From Oxalicibacterium flavum (GTDB lineage Bacteria > Pseudomonadota > Gammaproteobacteria > Burkholderiales > Burkholderiaceae_D), in contig NZ_BMCG01000006.1 of the NCBI RefSeq assembly GCF_014635065.1, forward strand, positions 1 to 64,000: a DNA stretch of 64,000 bases, written 5' to 3'. The notes below the pieces were generated by a model. The model was not told the DNA's origin and made no database searches. It saw only the letters and a list, made by a program, of their open reading frames with translations. How positions within the stretch are numbered: position 1 is the stretch's first letter; the number at the start of each line of letters is the position of its first letter. The translations under genes were made by a program, and so were the position numbers. This document shows positions 1 through 9,367 of this stretch, one piece after another.

Positions 1-183
1 ACCGAAGGCTTCGAGGCTGTCGGTGGCGCAGAGTTTGGGCACATTGATGCCGTACTCGGCGGCTGCACGCATGACGGAAGTGCCTTGCGGCACGGTCACG
101 GTGATGCCGTCGATTTCCAGGGTGACCATGTTTTCGGATTCGCTCTTGGGCGTACCGTAGTCGATGCCATTGAGTAAGTTCAT
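1..183 (-). CDS. fdsA: NAD-dependent formate dehydrogenase alpha subunit, N-terminal part (runs off the window)
   Basis: Only the first 61 residues are visible; the gene continues beyond base 1. They resemble the N-terminal [2Fe-2S] ferredoxin-like domain of the molybdenum-containing, NAD-linked formate dehydrogenases (FdsA), which oxidise formate to CO2 in the cytoplasm. The strand MVTLEIDGITVTVPQGTSV and the segment VPKLCATDSLEAFG, holding the first cluster cysteine, are the recognisable parts. The ATG at 181-183 is preceded by GGAGCAGAAA, a good ribosome binding site. FdhF-type relatives carry the same domain, so subunit naming rests on family resemblance. Formate from the frmA-fghA pathway in this window would be a natural substrate. 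Confidence 0.8.
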   Translation of the reverse strand, partial: MNLLNGIDYGTPKSESENMVTLEIDGITVTVPQGTSVMRAAAEYGINVPKLCATDSLEAFG

Positions 184-301
184 TTTCTGCTCCATTCGGG
201 CCGGCGCGGTACCGGACATGAGTGGGACGATACGCCGCGCGATGCGCGTTCAACAGGAGCAGATGAAGGGCGTTATGCATAGCAGTACGTCCGGAAAAAC
301 G

Positions 302-327
302 AAAAAGGGAGCCGAAGCTCCCTTTTT
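302..327 (-). terminator. Rho-independent terminator after ppc
   Basis: A perfect hairpin with arms AAAAAGGGAGC and GCTCCCTTTTT around a 4-base loop lies 18 bases beyond the ppc stop. The A/T flanks make it usable in either direction, but its position fits ppc termination. The rest of 184-344 holds no gene that I can support. Confidence 0.85.
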
Positions 328-344
328 GCCGGATGTGCGGACGA

Positions 345-3197
345 TCAACCCGTATTGCGCAGGCCCGCCGCCAATCCGTTGATCGACAGATGGATGCCGC
401 GCCGCACGCGGTCGTCGATCTTGCCTTCCTTCATCAGCGCGCGATGGCGCTTGATCAGTTCGACCTGCAAGTGGTTGAGCGGATCGAGATAGGCAAAGCG
501 GTTCAGGATCGAGCGAGCCAGCAGCGGGTTGCTGGCGAGGCGTTCGCGGTGGCCGGTGATCAGGGTCAGGCTGCCGGCGACGCGTTCGTGTTCGGCCACG
601 ATGCGCTTGAAGATGCTGTTGCGCAGTTTGCGGTCGGTCACCATTTCGGCGTAGCGCGAGGCGACGGCGAGGTCGGTCTTGGACATGACCATGTCCATGT
701 TCGACAGCAGGGTGGCGAAGAACGGCCATTCCTTGTTCATCGCGCGCAGCGTGGCGACGCGCTTGGTCTTGTCGCCGTTGCCGCTGGCCAGCCATTGCTC
801 GATGGCGGTACCGAAGCCGTACCAGCCCGGCAGCAGCAGGCGGCACTGGCCCCACGAGAAGCCCCATGGAATTGCGCGCAGGTCCTCGATGCGGCGCGAG
901 GCCTTGCGCGAGGCGGGGCGCGAACCGATGTTGAGCTCGGCGATCTCGGTGATCGGCGTCGATGAGAAGAAGTAGTCGGTGAAGCCCGGCGTTTCATAGA
1001 CGAGATTGCGATAGGCGCGGTACGCGAGTTCCGACAGTTCTTCCATTACGGCGAGGAAGCCGGCCAGCTTCTTGGCGTGGCGCGCGTCGCTCGGGTGCGG
1101 CGTCAGCGTGGCTTCCAGCGTGGCGGCGACCAGCAGTTCGAGACTGCGGCGGCCGATCTCCGGGTTGGAGAACTTGGAGGCGATGATCTCGCCCTGTTCG
1201 GTCAGGCGGATCTGGCCGTTCACGGTGCCCGGCGGCTGCGCCATGACGGCATCGTAGCTCGGTCCGCCGCCGCGGCCGACGGTGCCGCCGCGGCCGTGGA
1301 ACAGGCGCAGCTTGACACCGGCCTTGTTGAAGACCTTCACCAATTCCGTTTCGGCTTTGTAGAGCTCCCAGTTGGAGGTTAGGAAACCGCCATCCTTGTT
1401 GGAATCCGAATAGCCGAGCATGACTTCCTGCAGATGACCCTGCTTGGCGACCAGCTTGCGCACCTGCGGGATCGACAGCGCCTGTTCCATGATGGCGGCG
1501 GCCTGGCGCAGGTCGGGAATGGTTTCGAACAATGGGATCACCATCAGCTCGACGTCGCCGACCGAGGCTTTCTCGTCGTCGCCGCGCAGCAGGCCGGTCT
1601 CGCGCTGCAGCAGCAGGACTTCGAGCAGGTCGGACACGGTCTCGGTATGCGAGATGATGTAGTTGCGGATCGCGCGCGAGCCGTAGCGCTGGCGAATCTC
1701 GCCGGCGGCACGCATGATCGCCAGTTCGGAATTGGTTTCGTCCGAATAGTCGATGTAGGGTGAGTAGAGCAGGCGCGGCTTGTCCAGTTCGGACAGCAGC
1801 AGCTTGATCTTGTCTTCCTCCGACAGCTTGGAGTAATCGGTTTCCACCTGGGCGCGACGGAACAGTTCGGTCAGCGTGCGTTCGTGCACGTCCGAACTCT
1901 GGCGCATGTCGAGCGTGGCGAGGTGGAAGCCGAAGATTTCGGCCGCGCGGCGCAGCTTGGACAGGCGCGGCTTGACCAGCGAGGCGCCGTGGTGCGACTT
2001 GAGCGAATCGACGATGACGTCGAGCTCGGCGATGAACTCGACAGCGGAGCCGTAGGCGGCGGCCGGGCCGACTTCCTGGCGCATCAGATGCGTGGCGCCA
2101 TGCGCGCGCGCGGTGGCGGCCAGGCGTGCATAGATGTGGATCAGCGCGCGGCGGTATTGTTCGTCGGCGCGGTGATCGGAATTGTCGGGCGAAATGTCGG
2201 CCAGTGCCTGCAGTTCGGGGCTGACGCCGGCGAGGAAGGTCGAGATCGACAGTTCCGCGCCCAGCGTATGCACCTGCTCAAGGTAGAAGCTGAGGATGGT
2301 GGTTGACTGGCGCGACAGTGCATAGCGCATGGTGTCGTCGTTGACGTTCGGATTGCCGTCGCGGTCGCCGCCGATCCAGCTGCCCATCTGCACGTAGGTC
2401 GGCAGTTCGCGGCCGGCTGCGGCAGCCGCTGCGCCACGTTGCGGGAACTGGCTGGCGATGTCGGCCTCGATGTCCTCGTACAGCGTCGGCAGTTCGTTGA
2501 GGAAGGTCAGGCGATAGTAGGACAGCGCATTGTTGATCTCGTCGGCCACCGACAGCTTGGTGTAGCGCAGCAGGCGCGTCTGCCACAGCATGGTGATGCG
2601 CGAATGCAGCAATTGCGTGTTCTTGGCGAGCTCCTTGGCGGTCATCGGTGCATCGCGTTCGGCCAGCAGGCGCGCGATGTCGTTCTCGGCATCGAGAATG
2701 CTCTTGCGCTGCACTTCGGTCGGGTGCGCGGTCAGCACCGGCGAGATCAGCGCTTCGCGGAAGAACTTGCGCACGGCGGCGCCGCTGACGCCGGCCGCGT
2801 CGAGCTTCTCGAGCGCGAGTGCGACCGAACCTTCTTCAGGCGTTGAATTGGCGAGCAGGCTGGCGCGGCGGCAGCGGTGCTGGTGCTGATCCTCGGCGAT
2901 GTTGGCGAGGTGCGAGAAGTAGGAGAATGCGCGCACCACGGTAATGGTTTCCTCGCGGCCCAGTTTCTTCAGCAGGCGGTTGAGGTCGGTCCCTGCCTGC
3001 AGGTCGGCCTCGCGGCGAAAGCGCACGGCGGTCTGGCGGATGGTTTCCACTACCTCGAATACCGCATCGCCTTCCTGGTCGCGCAGCACGTCGCCGAGCA
3101 GGCGGCCGAGCAGGCGAATGTCTTCCTTCAGGGGCGCATCTTTTTTCGGAATCGGCGGAATCGCGCGCGTGCGTGGTTTGGGAGGTTGTTTTGCCAT
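345..3197 (-). CDS. ppc: phosphoenolpyruvate carboxylase
   Basis: Cytoplasmic enzyme that adds bicarbonate to phosphoenolpyruvate to make oxaloacetate, refilling the TCA cycle. The 950-residue length suits the bacterial family. Hallmarks visible are the catalytic-histidine motif VLTAHPTEVQRKS (His158), GSWIGGDRDGNPNV, LGYSDSNKDGG, the glycine-rich FHGRGGTVGRGGGP loop, and the C-terminal end SINGLAAGLRNTG, where the family normally ends in NTG. The ATG at 3195-3197 has no strong ribosome binding site, but the next residues (KQPPKPRTR) give a basic leader before the conserved fold. The gene is divergent from hemC and ends at a strong terminator. Confidence 0.97.
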   Translation of the reverse strand: MAKQPPKPRTRAIPPIPKKDAPLKEDIRLLGRLLGDVLRDQEGDAVFEVVETIRQTAVRFRREADLQAGTDLNRLLKKLGREETITVVRAFSYFSHLANIAEDQHQHRCRRASLLANSTPEEGSVALALEKLDAAGVSGAAVRKFFREALISPVLTAHPTEVQRKSILDAENDIARLLAERDAPMTAKELAKNTQLLHSRITMLWQTRLLRYTKLSVADEINNALSYYRLTFLNELPTLYEDIEADIASQFPQRGAAAAAAGRELPTYVQMGSWIGGDRDGNPNVNDDTMRYALSRQSTTILSFYLEQVHTLGAELSISTFLAGVSPELQALADISPDNSDHRADEQYRRALIHIYARLAATARAHGATHLMRQEVGPAAAYGSAVEFIAELDVIVDSLKSHHGASLVKPRLSKLRRAAEIFGFHLATLDMRQSSDVHERTLTELFRRAQVETDYSKLSEEDKIKLLLSELDKPRLLYSPYIDYSDETNSELAIMRAAGEIRQRYGSRAIRNYIISHTETVSDLLEVLLLQRETGLLRGDDEKASVGDVELMVIPLFETIPDLRQAAAIMEQALSIPQVRKLVAKQGHLQEVMLGYSDSNKDGGFLTSNWELYKAETELVKVFNKAGVKLRLFHGRGGTVGRGGGPSYDAVMAQPPGTVNGQIRLTEQGEIIASKFSNPEIGRRSLELLVAATLEATLTPHPSDARHAKKLAGFLAVMEELSELAYRAYRNLVYETPGFTDYFFSSTPITEIAELNIGSRPASRKASRRIEDLRAIPWGFSWGQCRLLLPGWYGFGTAIEQWLASGNGDKTKRVATLRAMNKEWPFFATLLSNMDMVMSKTDLAVASRYAEMVTDRKLRNSIFKRIVAEHERVAGSLTLITGHRERLASNPLLARSILNRFAYLDPLNHLQVELIKRHRALMKEGKIDDRVRRGIHLSINGLAAGLRNTG

Positions 3198-3264
3198 GTA
3201 AGTGTGCAGTCAGCTCGTTGATGGTGAATCAGGGGGAAGCGCGCCGTTTTTCGCTGCAGGCGCA

Positions 3265-3273
3265 TGATAAGAT
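3265..3273 (+). promoter_or_regulatory. candidate extended -10 promoter for the hem operon
   Basis: TGATAAGAT fits the extended -10 pattern TGnTAnnnT and lies in the gap between divergent ppc and hemC. There is no convincing -35 box, as is usual for extended -10 promoters. The start site would be near 3280, giving a leader of about 110 bases to the TTG start of hemC. Confidence 0.4.
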
Positions 3274-3388
3274 TTCAGGCACGTAAGAACCGGATATCCG
3301 GGAACGTTCCTTGCGGCCTTGCCTTCATCGACAGGCGATGGCGCATGCAAGCTTCCACCGCGTCCCGACAAAAAAGAAAGCAGCCGAG

Positions 3389-4342
3389 TTGAAATTCCCA
3401 CCCCCGAAAAAATTGATCATCGCCTCGCGCGAAAGCCGGCTTGCCATGTGGCAGGCCGAACATGTGCGCGAAAAACTGTCCGTATTATATCCGCAGTGTT
3501 CGATCGAAATCCTCGGCATGACCACGCGCGGCGATCGCATTCTGGATCGCACGCTGTCCAAGGTCGGCGGCAAGGGCCTGTTCGTCAAGGAACTCGAAGT
3601 CGCAATCGCCGAGCGCCGCGCCGATCTGGCCGTGCACTCGCTCAAGGACGTGCCGATGCAATTGCCCGACGGTTTCCGGCTGGCCGGCGTGCTCGAGCGC
3701 GAGGACCCGCGCGATGCCTTCGTCTCCAACGACTACGATTCGCTGGCCGCGCTGCCGGCCGGCGCGGTGGTCGGCACCAGCAGCCTGCGCCGTCAGTCGC
3801 TGATCGCGGCGCGCTATCCCCATCTTGAGATCCGTCCGCTGCGCGGCAACCTCGATACGCGGCTCGGCCGTCTCGACAAGGGCGAATACGCGGCCATCAT
3901 CCTCGCCGCCGCCGGCCTCAAGCGCCTCGGCATGACGCAGCGCATCCGCATGTTCCTCGCGCCCGAGGATAGCCTGCCGGCACCGGGGCAGGGCGCGATG
4001 GCGATCGAGATCGCTGCCGACCGCGACGATCTGGCCGAATGGCTGGCGCCGCTCGATCACACGGCCAGCGCGTTGGCGGCGCGTGCCGAGCGCACCGTGT
4101 CGCGCAACTTCGGCGGCAGCTGCCAGATTCCGCTGGCCGCGCATGCCACGCTGGATGGCGGCACCATGCGCCTGCGCGCCATGATCGCCACGCCGGACGG
4201 CACGCGCGTCGCGCAGGCCGACCTGAGCGGTCCGGCCGACGCGCCCGAAGCGCTCGGCGACCGCATCGCCGAGGCATTGCGCGCGCAGGATGCACAGGCC
4301 ATCCTAGACGCCTGCAACAGCGATTCCGCTGCCGATGACTGA
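3389..4342 (+). CDS. hemC: porphobilinogen deaminase (hydroxymethylbilane synthase)
   Basis: Joins four porphobilinogens into hydroxymethylbilane in haem synthesis. The core is clear: [55 protein letters not shown], and the cofactor-binding cysteine in [14 protein letters not shown] chose the TTG at 3389, with GAAAG eight bases upstream, because it begins just before the conserved fold and puts the dipyrromethane cysteine at residue 245, close to its place in E. coli. In-frame ATGs at 3311 and 3338 would add 26 or 17 residues of unconserved sequence. The stop lies inside hemD (8-base overlap), suggesting coupled translation. Confidence 0.93.
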   Translation: MKFPPPKKLIIASRESRLAMWQAEHVREKLSVLYPQCSIEILGMTTRGDRILDRTLSKVGGKGLFVKELEVAIAERRADLAVHSLKDVPMQLPDGFRLAGVLEREDPRDAFVSNDYDSLAALPAGAVVGTSSLRRQSLIAARYPHLEIRPLRGNLDTRLGRLDKGEYAAIILAAAGLKRLGMTQRIRMFLAPEDSLPAPGQGAMAIEIAADRDDLAEWLAPLDHTASALAARAERTVSRNFGGSCQIPLAAHATLDGGTMRLRAMIATPDGTRVAQADLSGPADAPEALGDRIAEALRAQDAQAILDACNSDSAADD

Positions 4343-5108
4343 GGCCCTGGTGGTCGTCACGCGGCCGGCCGCACAGGCGGCCGAACTCGCGCAACGCATT
4401 GCGGAGAGCGGGCGGCAGGTGGTGCAGTTTCCATTGTTGGAAATCCTGCCGACGCCCGATCCGGCACGCTTGCGCGAGGCGCTGAGTGAAGTGGAGCGCT
4501 ACGCGCTGGTTGCCTTCGTCAGTCCCAACGCGGTCGATGCGGCCCTGGCCGCGCGCCCCGACTGGCCGCGCCAGGTTCCGCTGGCGGTGGTCGGCGAGGG
4601 CAGCCGCGCGGCGCTGGCACGGTACGGGCTGGACGATGCGCACTGCACCATCCACAGCCCACGCGATCCCGAGCGCAGCGATTCCGAAACCCTGCTGGCC
4701 GAACTCGACCTGGCGGCGCTGCGCGGCCGCGAGGTGTTGATCGTGCGCGGCGAAACCGGCCGCGAACTGCTGGGCGATGCCTTGCGCGCGGCGGGTGTGC
4801 ACGTGACGCCGGTTGCCGCCTATCGCCGTGTTGCGCCTGAGTTGACGCCGGCACGGCGCGACGAACTGATTCGCCTGCTCGACGGTCAGAACGAATGGAT
4901 CGTGACCAGCTCGGAAGCGCTGCGCTTTTTGCTGCGCATGGTCGAGCAGCTCGGACAGACGGGAGGCGTGGCAAAAATGCAACAACAACGATTGGTCGTT
5001 CCGCACATGCGTATCGCGGAAACCGCCCGTTCCCTCGGATTTACCCGTATCGTACAGACGCGATCAGGCGACGACGGCCTGCTCGCCGCGTTACAATCCC
5101 TTTCATGA
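4335..5108 (+). CDS. hemD: uroporphyrinogen-III synthase
   Basis: Closes hydroxymethylbilane into uroporphyrinogen III with inversion of ring D. The family is weakly conserved; the 257-residue length, the N-terminal pattern [29 protein letters not shown], the middle [12 protein letters not shown], and [11 protein letters not shown] near the C-terminus fit HemD. Position between hemC and hemX is strong support. The start overlaps hemC by 8 bases, and the stop TGA shares bases with the hemX ATG (ATGA), so the three genes are probably translated in series from one mRNA. Confidence 0.93.
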   Translation: MTEALVVVTRPAAQAAELAQRIAESGRQVVQFPLLEILPTPDPARLREALSEVERYALVAFVSPNAVDAALAARPDWPRQVPLAVVGEGSRAALARYGLDDAHCTIHSPRDPERSDSETLLAELDLAALRGREVLIVRGETGRELLGDALRAAGVHVTPVAAYRRVAPELTPARRDELIRLLDGQNEWIVTSSEALRFLLRMVEQLGQTGGVAKMQQQRLVVPHMRIAETARSLGFTRIVQTRSGDDGLLAALQSLS

Positions 5109-6235
5109 ATGACATGCAAAATCCCCAGGAAAATACGCCGCAACCGACTCCTGAAGCGGCAACGCCCGTCCCGCCCGCTGCCGATGCGGGCAAGCCGCCG
5201 CGCAAGTCCGGCAAGGGCGGCCAGACCGCGCTGTATGTGCTGGTGCTGATATTGGCCGGCGCGCTGGCGGCGCAGGGCTGGTATTCGCATCGCGAACTGA
5301 GTTCGCTGCGCGGCGAGGTCGCCAAGCGCATGCAGACTGGCGACAGCGTCAGCAACGAAACGCGCATCATCGCCAAGTCGGTGCAGGAAGCCGTGACCGA
5401 GGTGCAGGCCAAGGTCAGCGTGCTCGAGAGTAAGCAGCTCGAGGCGCAGAGCCAGCAGCTGGCGCTCGAGCAGCTTTACCAGGATCTCTTCAAGCGCCGC
5501 GACGACTGGGCCTTGGCCGAGATCGAACAGGTACTGTCAACCGCCAGCCAGCAACTGCAACTGGCCGGCAACGTGCAGGGCGCGCTGATCGCGCTGCAGA
5601 ATGCCGACGCGCGGCTGGCACGCGCCGACACGCCACAGTTCGTCACGATCCGCCGCGCCATCGGCAACGACATCGAACGCCTGAAGGCGCTGCCGGCGCT
5701 GGACCTGACCGGCGTTGCGCTGCGTCTCGACAGCGTGATCAGCCAGATCGACCGCATGCCTTTGCTGGCAGACGAACAGCCGTCGCAACAGGCGGCCGAG
5801 CCGAAGAATCGTCCGGCCGCCAAGGTGCGGGCTGACGGCACGCCGGCCGGCGAGGACTGGAGCGTGGTCTGGAAGGCGCGCTGGGACAGCTGGTCGAGCG
5901 AACTCTGGAGCGACATCCGCGAACTGGTGCGTATCCGCAGCGTCGATACTTCGGACGCGCTGCTGCTGTCGCCGAGCCAGGCCTACTACGCACGCGAAAA
6001 CCTCAAGCTGCGCCTGCTCAACGCACGCCTGGCGCTGCTGTCGCGCAACGAGAGCGCCTTCCGCAGCGACATGATCGCGGCGCAGGATGCGATCGCGCGC
6101 TATTTCGATACCCGTGCCAAGCAGACGCAGACCGCGCAGGCCATGCTGAAGCAGGTGCAGTCCAGCAATCTGGCGATCGAGATGCCGACGCTGGCGGAAA
6201 GCCTGAACGCCGTGCGCAACTACAAGGCGCAGTGA
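5105..6235 (+). CDS. hemX: HemX-like membrane protein of the haem operon
   Basis: A 376-residue protein with a Pro/Ala-rich cytoplasmic leader, one membrane segment at about residues 41-58 (ALYVLVLILAGALAAQGW), then a coiled-coil-rich region likely in the periplasm. Database entries often call this family uroporphyrinogen-III C-methyltransferase, but none of the SAM-binding motifs of that enzyme is visible, so catalysis is unlikely. The ATG at 5105 overlaps the hemD stop; an open frame extends upstream to 4895 inside hemD but lacks family character. It is co-located with hemD and hemY in many beta- and gammaproteobacteria; the exact role is unsettled. Confidence 0.9.
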   Translation: MNDMQNPQENTPQPTPEAATPVPPAADAGKPPRKSGKGGQTALYVLVLILAGALAAQGWYSHRELSSLRGEVAKRMQTGDSVSNETRIIAKSVQEAVTEVQAKVSVLESKQLEAQSQQLALEQLYQDLFKRRDDWALAEIEQVLSTASQQLQLAGNVQGALIALQNADARLARADTPQFVTIRRAIGNDIERLKALPALDLTGVALRLDSVISQIDRMPLLADEQPSQQAAEPKNRPAAKVRADGTPAGEDWSVVWKARWDSWSSELWSDIRELVRIRSVDTSDALLLSPSQAYYARENLKLRLLNARLALLSRNESAFRSDMIAAQDAIARYFDTRAKQTQTAQAMLKQVQSSNLAIEMPTLAESLNAVRNYKAQ

Positions 6236-6290
6236 TGCGTGCGGCCCGCGTGCGCGTTGCTGCATCCACCCGAGCCGTTGTTTCGCGTGT

Positions 6291-6319
6291 CGGATACGCG
6301 CATGCCGTGCGCGCATCCG
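6291..6319 (+). other. imperfect hairpin between hemX and hemY
   Basis: Arms CGGAT-a-CGCGC and GCGCG-c-ATCCG pair around a 7-base loop in the 116-base gap between hemX and hemY. No T-run follows directly, so it is not a standard terminator. It could reduce read-through or protect the upstream mRNA. This is inferred only from base pairing. Confidence 0.35.
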
Positions 6320-6351
6320 ATCCCGCAGCTAATTTGATTCTTTGACGACCC

Positions 6352-7548
6352 ATGCGTCTTTTCCTCTGGATTCTTGCCCTGTTCGCCTCCGCCATCGGTA
6401 TCGCCGTGGCGGCCCACTACAACGTGGGCAATGTTGTGTTCTTCTATCCGCCGTACCGGATCGATCTCTCGCTCAATTTCTTCATCCTGCTCGCGATCCT
6501 GCTGTTCGTGGCGATCTACGCGGTGCTCAAGACCATCCGCGTGGCGCAGCGCATGCCGGGCCGGGTGGCGGCCTACCGTCATGAAAAGCTCGAACGCAAG
6601 GGCAATCAGGCTCTGCGCGACGCGCTCAAGTATTACTTCGAGGGCCGTTTCGGCCACGCCGAAAAGGCTGCGATCCGCGCTGCCGAATCGCCCGAGAACG
6701 CCGGCCTGGCCGCGCTGATCGGCGCGCGTGCCGCCCATCGCATGCAGCAGACCGAACGCCGCGACACCTGGCTGGCGACGGTGGAGCCGGACCAGTCGCT
6801 CAAGAGCGCGCGCCTGATGACGGCGACCGAACTGCTGGTCGACGAACGCCAGCCGGAACTGGCGCTCAAGGTGGTCGAGGAACTCAACGCCAACGGCACG
6901 CGCCACATCCATGCGTTGCGCATGGCACTCAAGGCCAACCAGCGCGCCAACAACTGGCCCGAGGTGCTGCGTCTGGTGCGCACGCTGGACAAGAACAATG
7001 CGCTGAATCCGGCGCTGTCCACGCGCCTGCGCGAACTGGCCTACGAAGACCTGCTGCGCAATCCGGCCAACGATGCCGAAGGCATCCGCAATGTCTGGTT
7101 CGCGATCCCGGCCGAGGATCGCGTCAAGCCGTACGTCGCGCTTCGCGGCGCGCACGCTTTCAACCTGCGCGGCCTGCACGAGGGCGCGCGCGGCATTGTC
7201 GAGAAGTCGCTGGCACAGGAGTGGGACGAGCGCCTGCTGCGTCCCTATCGTGCGGCAGCGGCCGAGCAGGGCTCACCGGCGCTGGTGGCGCAGATCGAGC
7301 GTTGCGAGGAATGGTGCCGCCAGCATCCGGGCGAGCCGGAACTGGAACTGACGCTGGGTACGCTGTGCCTGCGCCAGCAATTGTGGGGCAAGGCGCAGCG
7401 TCATCTGGAGCAGGCGCTGTCGGATGCCGGCAGTGCCCGCCAGACGCAGGAAATCCACCTCAAGCTCGCGCAGTTGCACGAGGCCCTGAACCAGCACGAG
7501 CAGGCGGCAGAACACTACCGTCAATGCGCACTGGCAACGGCCTCCTGA
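6352..7548 (+). CDS. hemY: HemY, TPR-containing inner-membrane protein of the haem operon
   Basis: A 398-residue protein with two N-terminal membrane helices (about residues 4-22 and 39-60) joined by the family segment HYNVGNVVFFYPPYRIDLSL. The remaining 330 residues are helical and Leu/Ala-rich with tetratricopeptide-like repeats, ending in QTQEIHLKLAQLHEALNQHE. This is the proteobacterial HemY, not the protoporphyrinogen oxidase of the same name in Gram-positives. It follows hemX after 116 bases and is probably the last gene of the operon. The function in late haem synthesis or complex assembly is inferred from linkage. Confidence 0.92.
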   Translation: MRLFLWILALFASAIGIAVAAHYNVGNVVFFYPPYRIDLSLNFFILLAILLFVAIYAVLKTIRVAQRMPGRVAAYRHEKLERKGNQALRDALKYYFEGRFGHAEKAAIRAAESPENAGLAALIGARAAHRMQQTERRDTWLATVEPDQSLKSARLMTATELLVDERQPELALKVVEELNANGTRHIHALRMALKANQRANNWPEVLRLVRTLDKNNALNPALSTRLRELAYEDLLRNPANDAEGIRNVWFAIPAEDRVKPYVALRGAHAFNLRGLHEGARGIVEKSLAQEWDERLLRPYRAAAAEQGSPALVAQIERCEEWCRQHPGEPELELTLGTLCLRQQLWGKAQRHLEQALSDAGSARQTQEIHLKLAQLHEALNQHEQAAEHYRQCALATAS

Positions 7549-7615
7549 TCGAGATCGTCATGGCAACCGGCCTTCGCTCGGGCCGGTACCGCCGGAAAAA
7601 AACGGGCGGAGTCGC

Positions 7616-7621
7616 TATAAT
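7616..7621 (+). promoter_or_regulatory. -10 box upstream of ppa
   Basis: A perfect TATAAT lies 41 bases before the ppa ATG in a short gap after hemY. The expected -35 position (about 7593-7598) has no good match, so strength is uncertain. It suggests that ppa has its own transcript. Confidence 0.5.
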
Positions 7622-7661
7622 CACGCGTTCGCTTCATCCATCCCCACTTTGAGAAATCATC

Positions 7662-8198
7662 ATGAGTCTGAATAACGTCCCTGCCGGCAAGGACCTGCCG
7701 AACGACTTCAATGTCGTCATCGAAATCCCCATGAACGGCGATCCCGTCAAGTACGAAGTCGACAAGGAATCGGGCGCGATCTTCGTCGATCGCTTCATGA
7801 GCACCGCCATGCACTATCCGTGCAACTACGGCTACATCCCGAACACGCTGTCCGACGATGGCGACCCGGTTGACGTGCTGGTCGTCACACCGTTCCCGCT
7901 GCTGCCGGGCGTGGTCGTGCGCTGCCGCACGATTGGCGTTCTGAAGATGACCGATGAGGCAGGGACCGATGCCAAGCTGCTGGCCGTGCCGGTCGACAAG
8001 CTGCTGCCGCTGTACAAGGACTGGCAGAAGCCGGAAGATGCCAATCCGTTCCTGATCAACCAGATCCAGCACTTCTTCGAGCACTACAAGGATCTGGAAA
8101 AGGGCAAGTGGGTCAAGGTTGACGGCTGGGGCAATGCGGATGAAGCCAAGGCCGAAATCCTGGCAGGCGTCGCCAATTATGAAAAGGCCGCAGCCTGA
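7662..8198 (+). CDS. ppa: inorganic pyrophosphatase, family I
   Basis: Hydrolyses pyrophosphate to phosphate, pulling biosynthetic reactions forward in the cytoplasm. At 178 residues it has the usual prokaryotic family I length. The signature [11 protein letters not shown] carries the metal-binding aspartates, and the active-site stretch [12 protein letters not shown] precedes it. Substrate-site residues appear in [19 protein letters not shown]. The ATG follows GAGAAATCATC. It is monocistronic, with its own -10 box and a strong terminator shared with the convergent kinase gene. Confidence 0.97.
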   Translation: MSLNNVPAGKDLPNDFNVVIEIPMNGDPVKYEVDKESGAIFVDRFMSTAMHYPCNYGYIPNTLSDDGDPVDVLVVTPFPLLPGVVVRCRTIGVLKMTDEAGTDAKLLAVPVDKLLPLYKDWQKPEDANPFLINQIQHFFEHYKDLEKGKWVKVDGWGNADEAKAEILAGVANYEKAAA

Positions 8199-8220
8199 TC
8201 GATTCGGCTTGCCGTCATCA

Positions 8221-8248
8221 AAAAAGCGCACCTTTGGGTGCGCTTTTT
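8221..8248. terminator. bidirectional terminator between ppa and the kinase gene
   Basis: GCGCACC and GGTGCGC pair around a 4-base loop, with A5 before and T5 after. It lies between two convergent genes, 22 bases from each stop, so it can end transcripts from both sides. Confidence 0.88.
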
Positions 8249-8270
8249 GTTTGGCTGGCCGCAATATCCA

Positions 8271-9305
8271 TCAGCGCCACAGCGTGTAGGCCGCGATCAC
8301 GATGGCGAGCGTGATGCCACACAGCGGCCAGAACAGCCGCGATTGCCGGAAGTCGGGCGAGTTGGCCGGCTGATCGCCATCCGGCGACTTGACCGCGCGT
8401 TCGCGCGTGCGGCGGCTGCGGGTCAGGTGGCGCTTGATGTCCAGCGCCATGTCTTCCGCGGTCTGATAGCGCTTCTCGGGGTTCTTGTGCATGGCCTTGA
8501 CCACGATGCGCGACAGCGCGATCGGCACGCCCGGCGCCAGCTGGTGCGGTGCCGGCAAGGTCTTCTGTGCGATCTGCTGCAACAGCTTGTCCGGATCGCC
8601 GGCCTGAAAGGGTTTGCTGCCGGTCAGCATTTCATGCATGACGGCACCCAGCGAATAGATGTCGGTGCGTGGGTCCAGCGTGTGTCCGCCTGCCTGTTCG
8701 GGCGACATGTAGTTGGGCGTGCCGAGCAGGCGTTCGTTGAAGGCCGTTTGCGGCGCATCGTCGAGCGGCCGGCGTTCCATCAGCCGATTCGGTGCGCGCG
8801 CAATGCCGAAATCCATCAGCTTGGGCTGGTGGTCGCCGACCAGAAAGATGTTGGCGGGTTTGATGTCGCGATGGATCACGCCATGGCGATGAGCATGATC
8901 GAGCGCATCGGCGATCTTCCATGAGATCGATGCGACATCGTCGCCCGAGAACAAATGGCCTTCGTCGAGCAGCGTGCCGAGGGCGCGTCCATGCAGATAT
9001 TCCATGGCGATGAAGGTGGCATTGCCCTCGCTGGAAACCTCGTAGATGGTGACGATGCCCGCATGCGCGAGGCGGCCGGCGGCACGCGCCTCGTTGATGA
9101 ACTGCTGTTCGTGCTGCTTGCGCGCCAGCGGCGTGAGATTGCCGTGAAAGGTCTTGATGGCGACTTCGCGATCGATCACGGGATCGTGCGCAAGATAGAC
9201 GACTCCGGTAGAGCCGCGTCCGATTTCCTCCCTGACGACGAAACGGCCGAGACGGGCTGGCTTGTCCGTTGCAGGAGTAGTAGGGGCGGAAGACGTGGGC
9301 GTCAT
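8271..9305 (-). CDS. Hanks-type serine/threonine protein kinase with C-terminal membrane anchor
   Basis: A eukaryotic-like protein kinase of 344 residues. All key elements are present: glycine loop GRGSTGVVY (from residue 29), VAIK lysine (Lys51), catalytic loop HRDIKPANIF (Asp147), DFG at 165-167, and the activation-segment end GTPNYMSPEQ. A basic linker and one hydrophobic helix at the C-terminus (ITLAIVIAAYTLW) anchor the kinase domain on the cytoplasmic face; no PASTA or other sensor domain follows. I chose the ATG at 9305; a GTG at 9350 would add 15 residues but has no ribosome binding site. Substrates are unknown. No phosphatase gene is adjacent. Confidence 0.92.
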   Translation of the reverse strand: MTPTSSAPTTPATDKPARLGRFVVREEIGRGSTGVVYLAHDPVIDREVAIKTFHGNLTPLARKQHEQQFINEARAAGRLAHAGIVTIYEVSSEGNATFIAMEYLHGRALGTLLDEGHLFSGDDVASISWKIADALDHAHRHGVIHRDIKPANIFLVGDHQPKLMDFGIARAPNRLMERRPLDDAPQTAFNERLLGTPNYMSPEQAGGHTLDPRTDIYSLGAVMHEMLTGSKPFQAGDPDKLLQQIAQKTLPAPHQLAPGVPIALSRIVVKAMHKNPEKRYQTAEDMALDIKRHLTRSRRTRERAVKSPDGDQPANSPDFRQSRLFWPLCGITLAIVIAAYTLWR

Positions 9306-9367
9306 GGTGCTGCCAGCATGCCTGCTCCGCAACCGGCTGGCAAGTCCCACAAATCAGGGAGGTGGCG

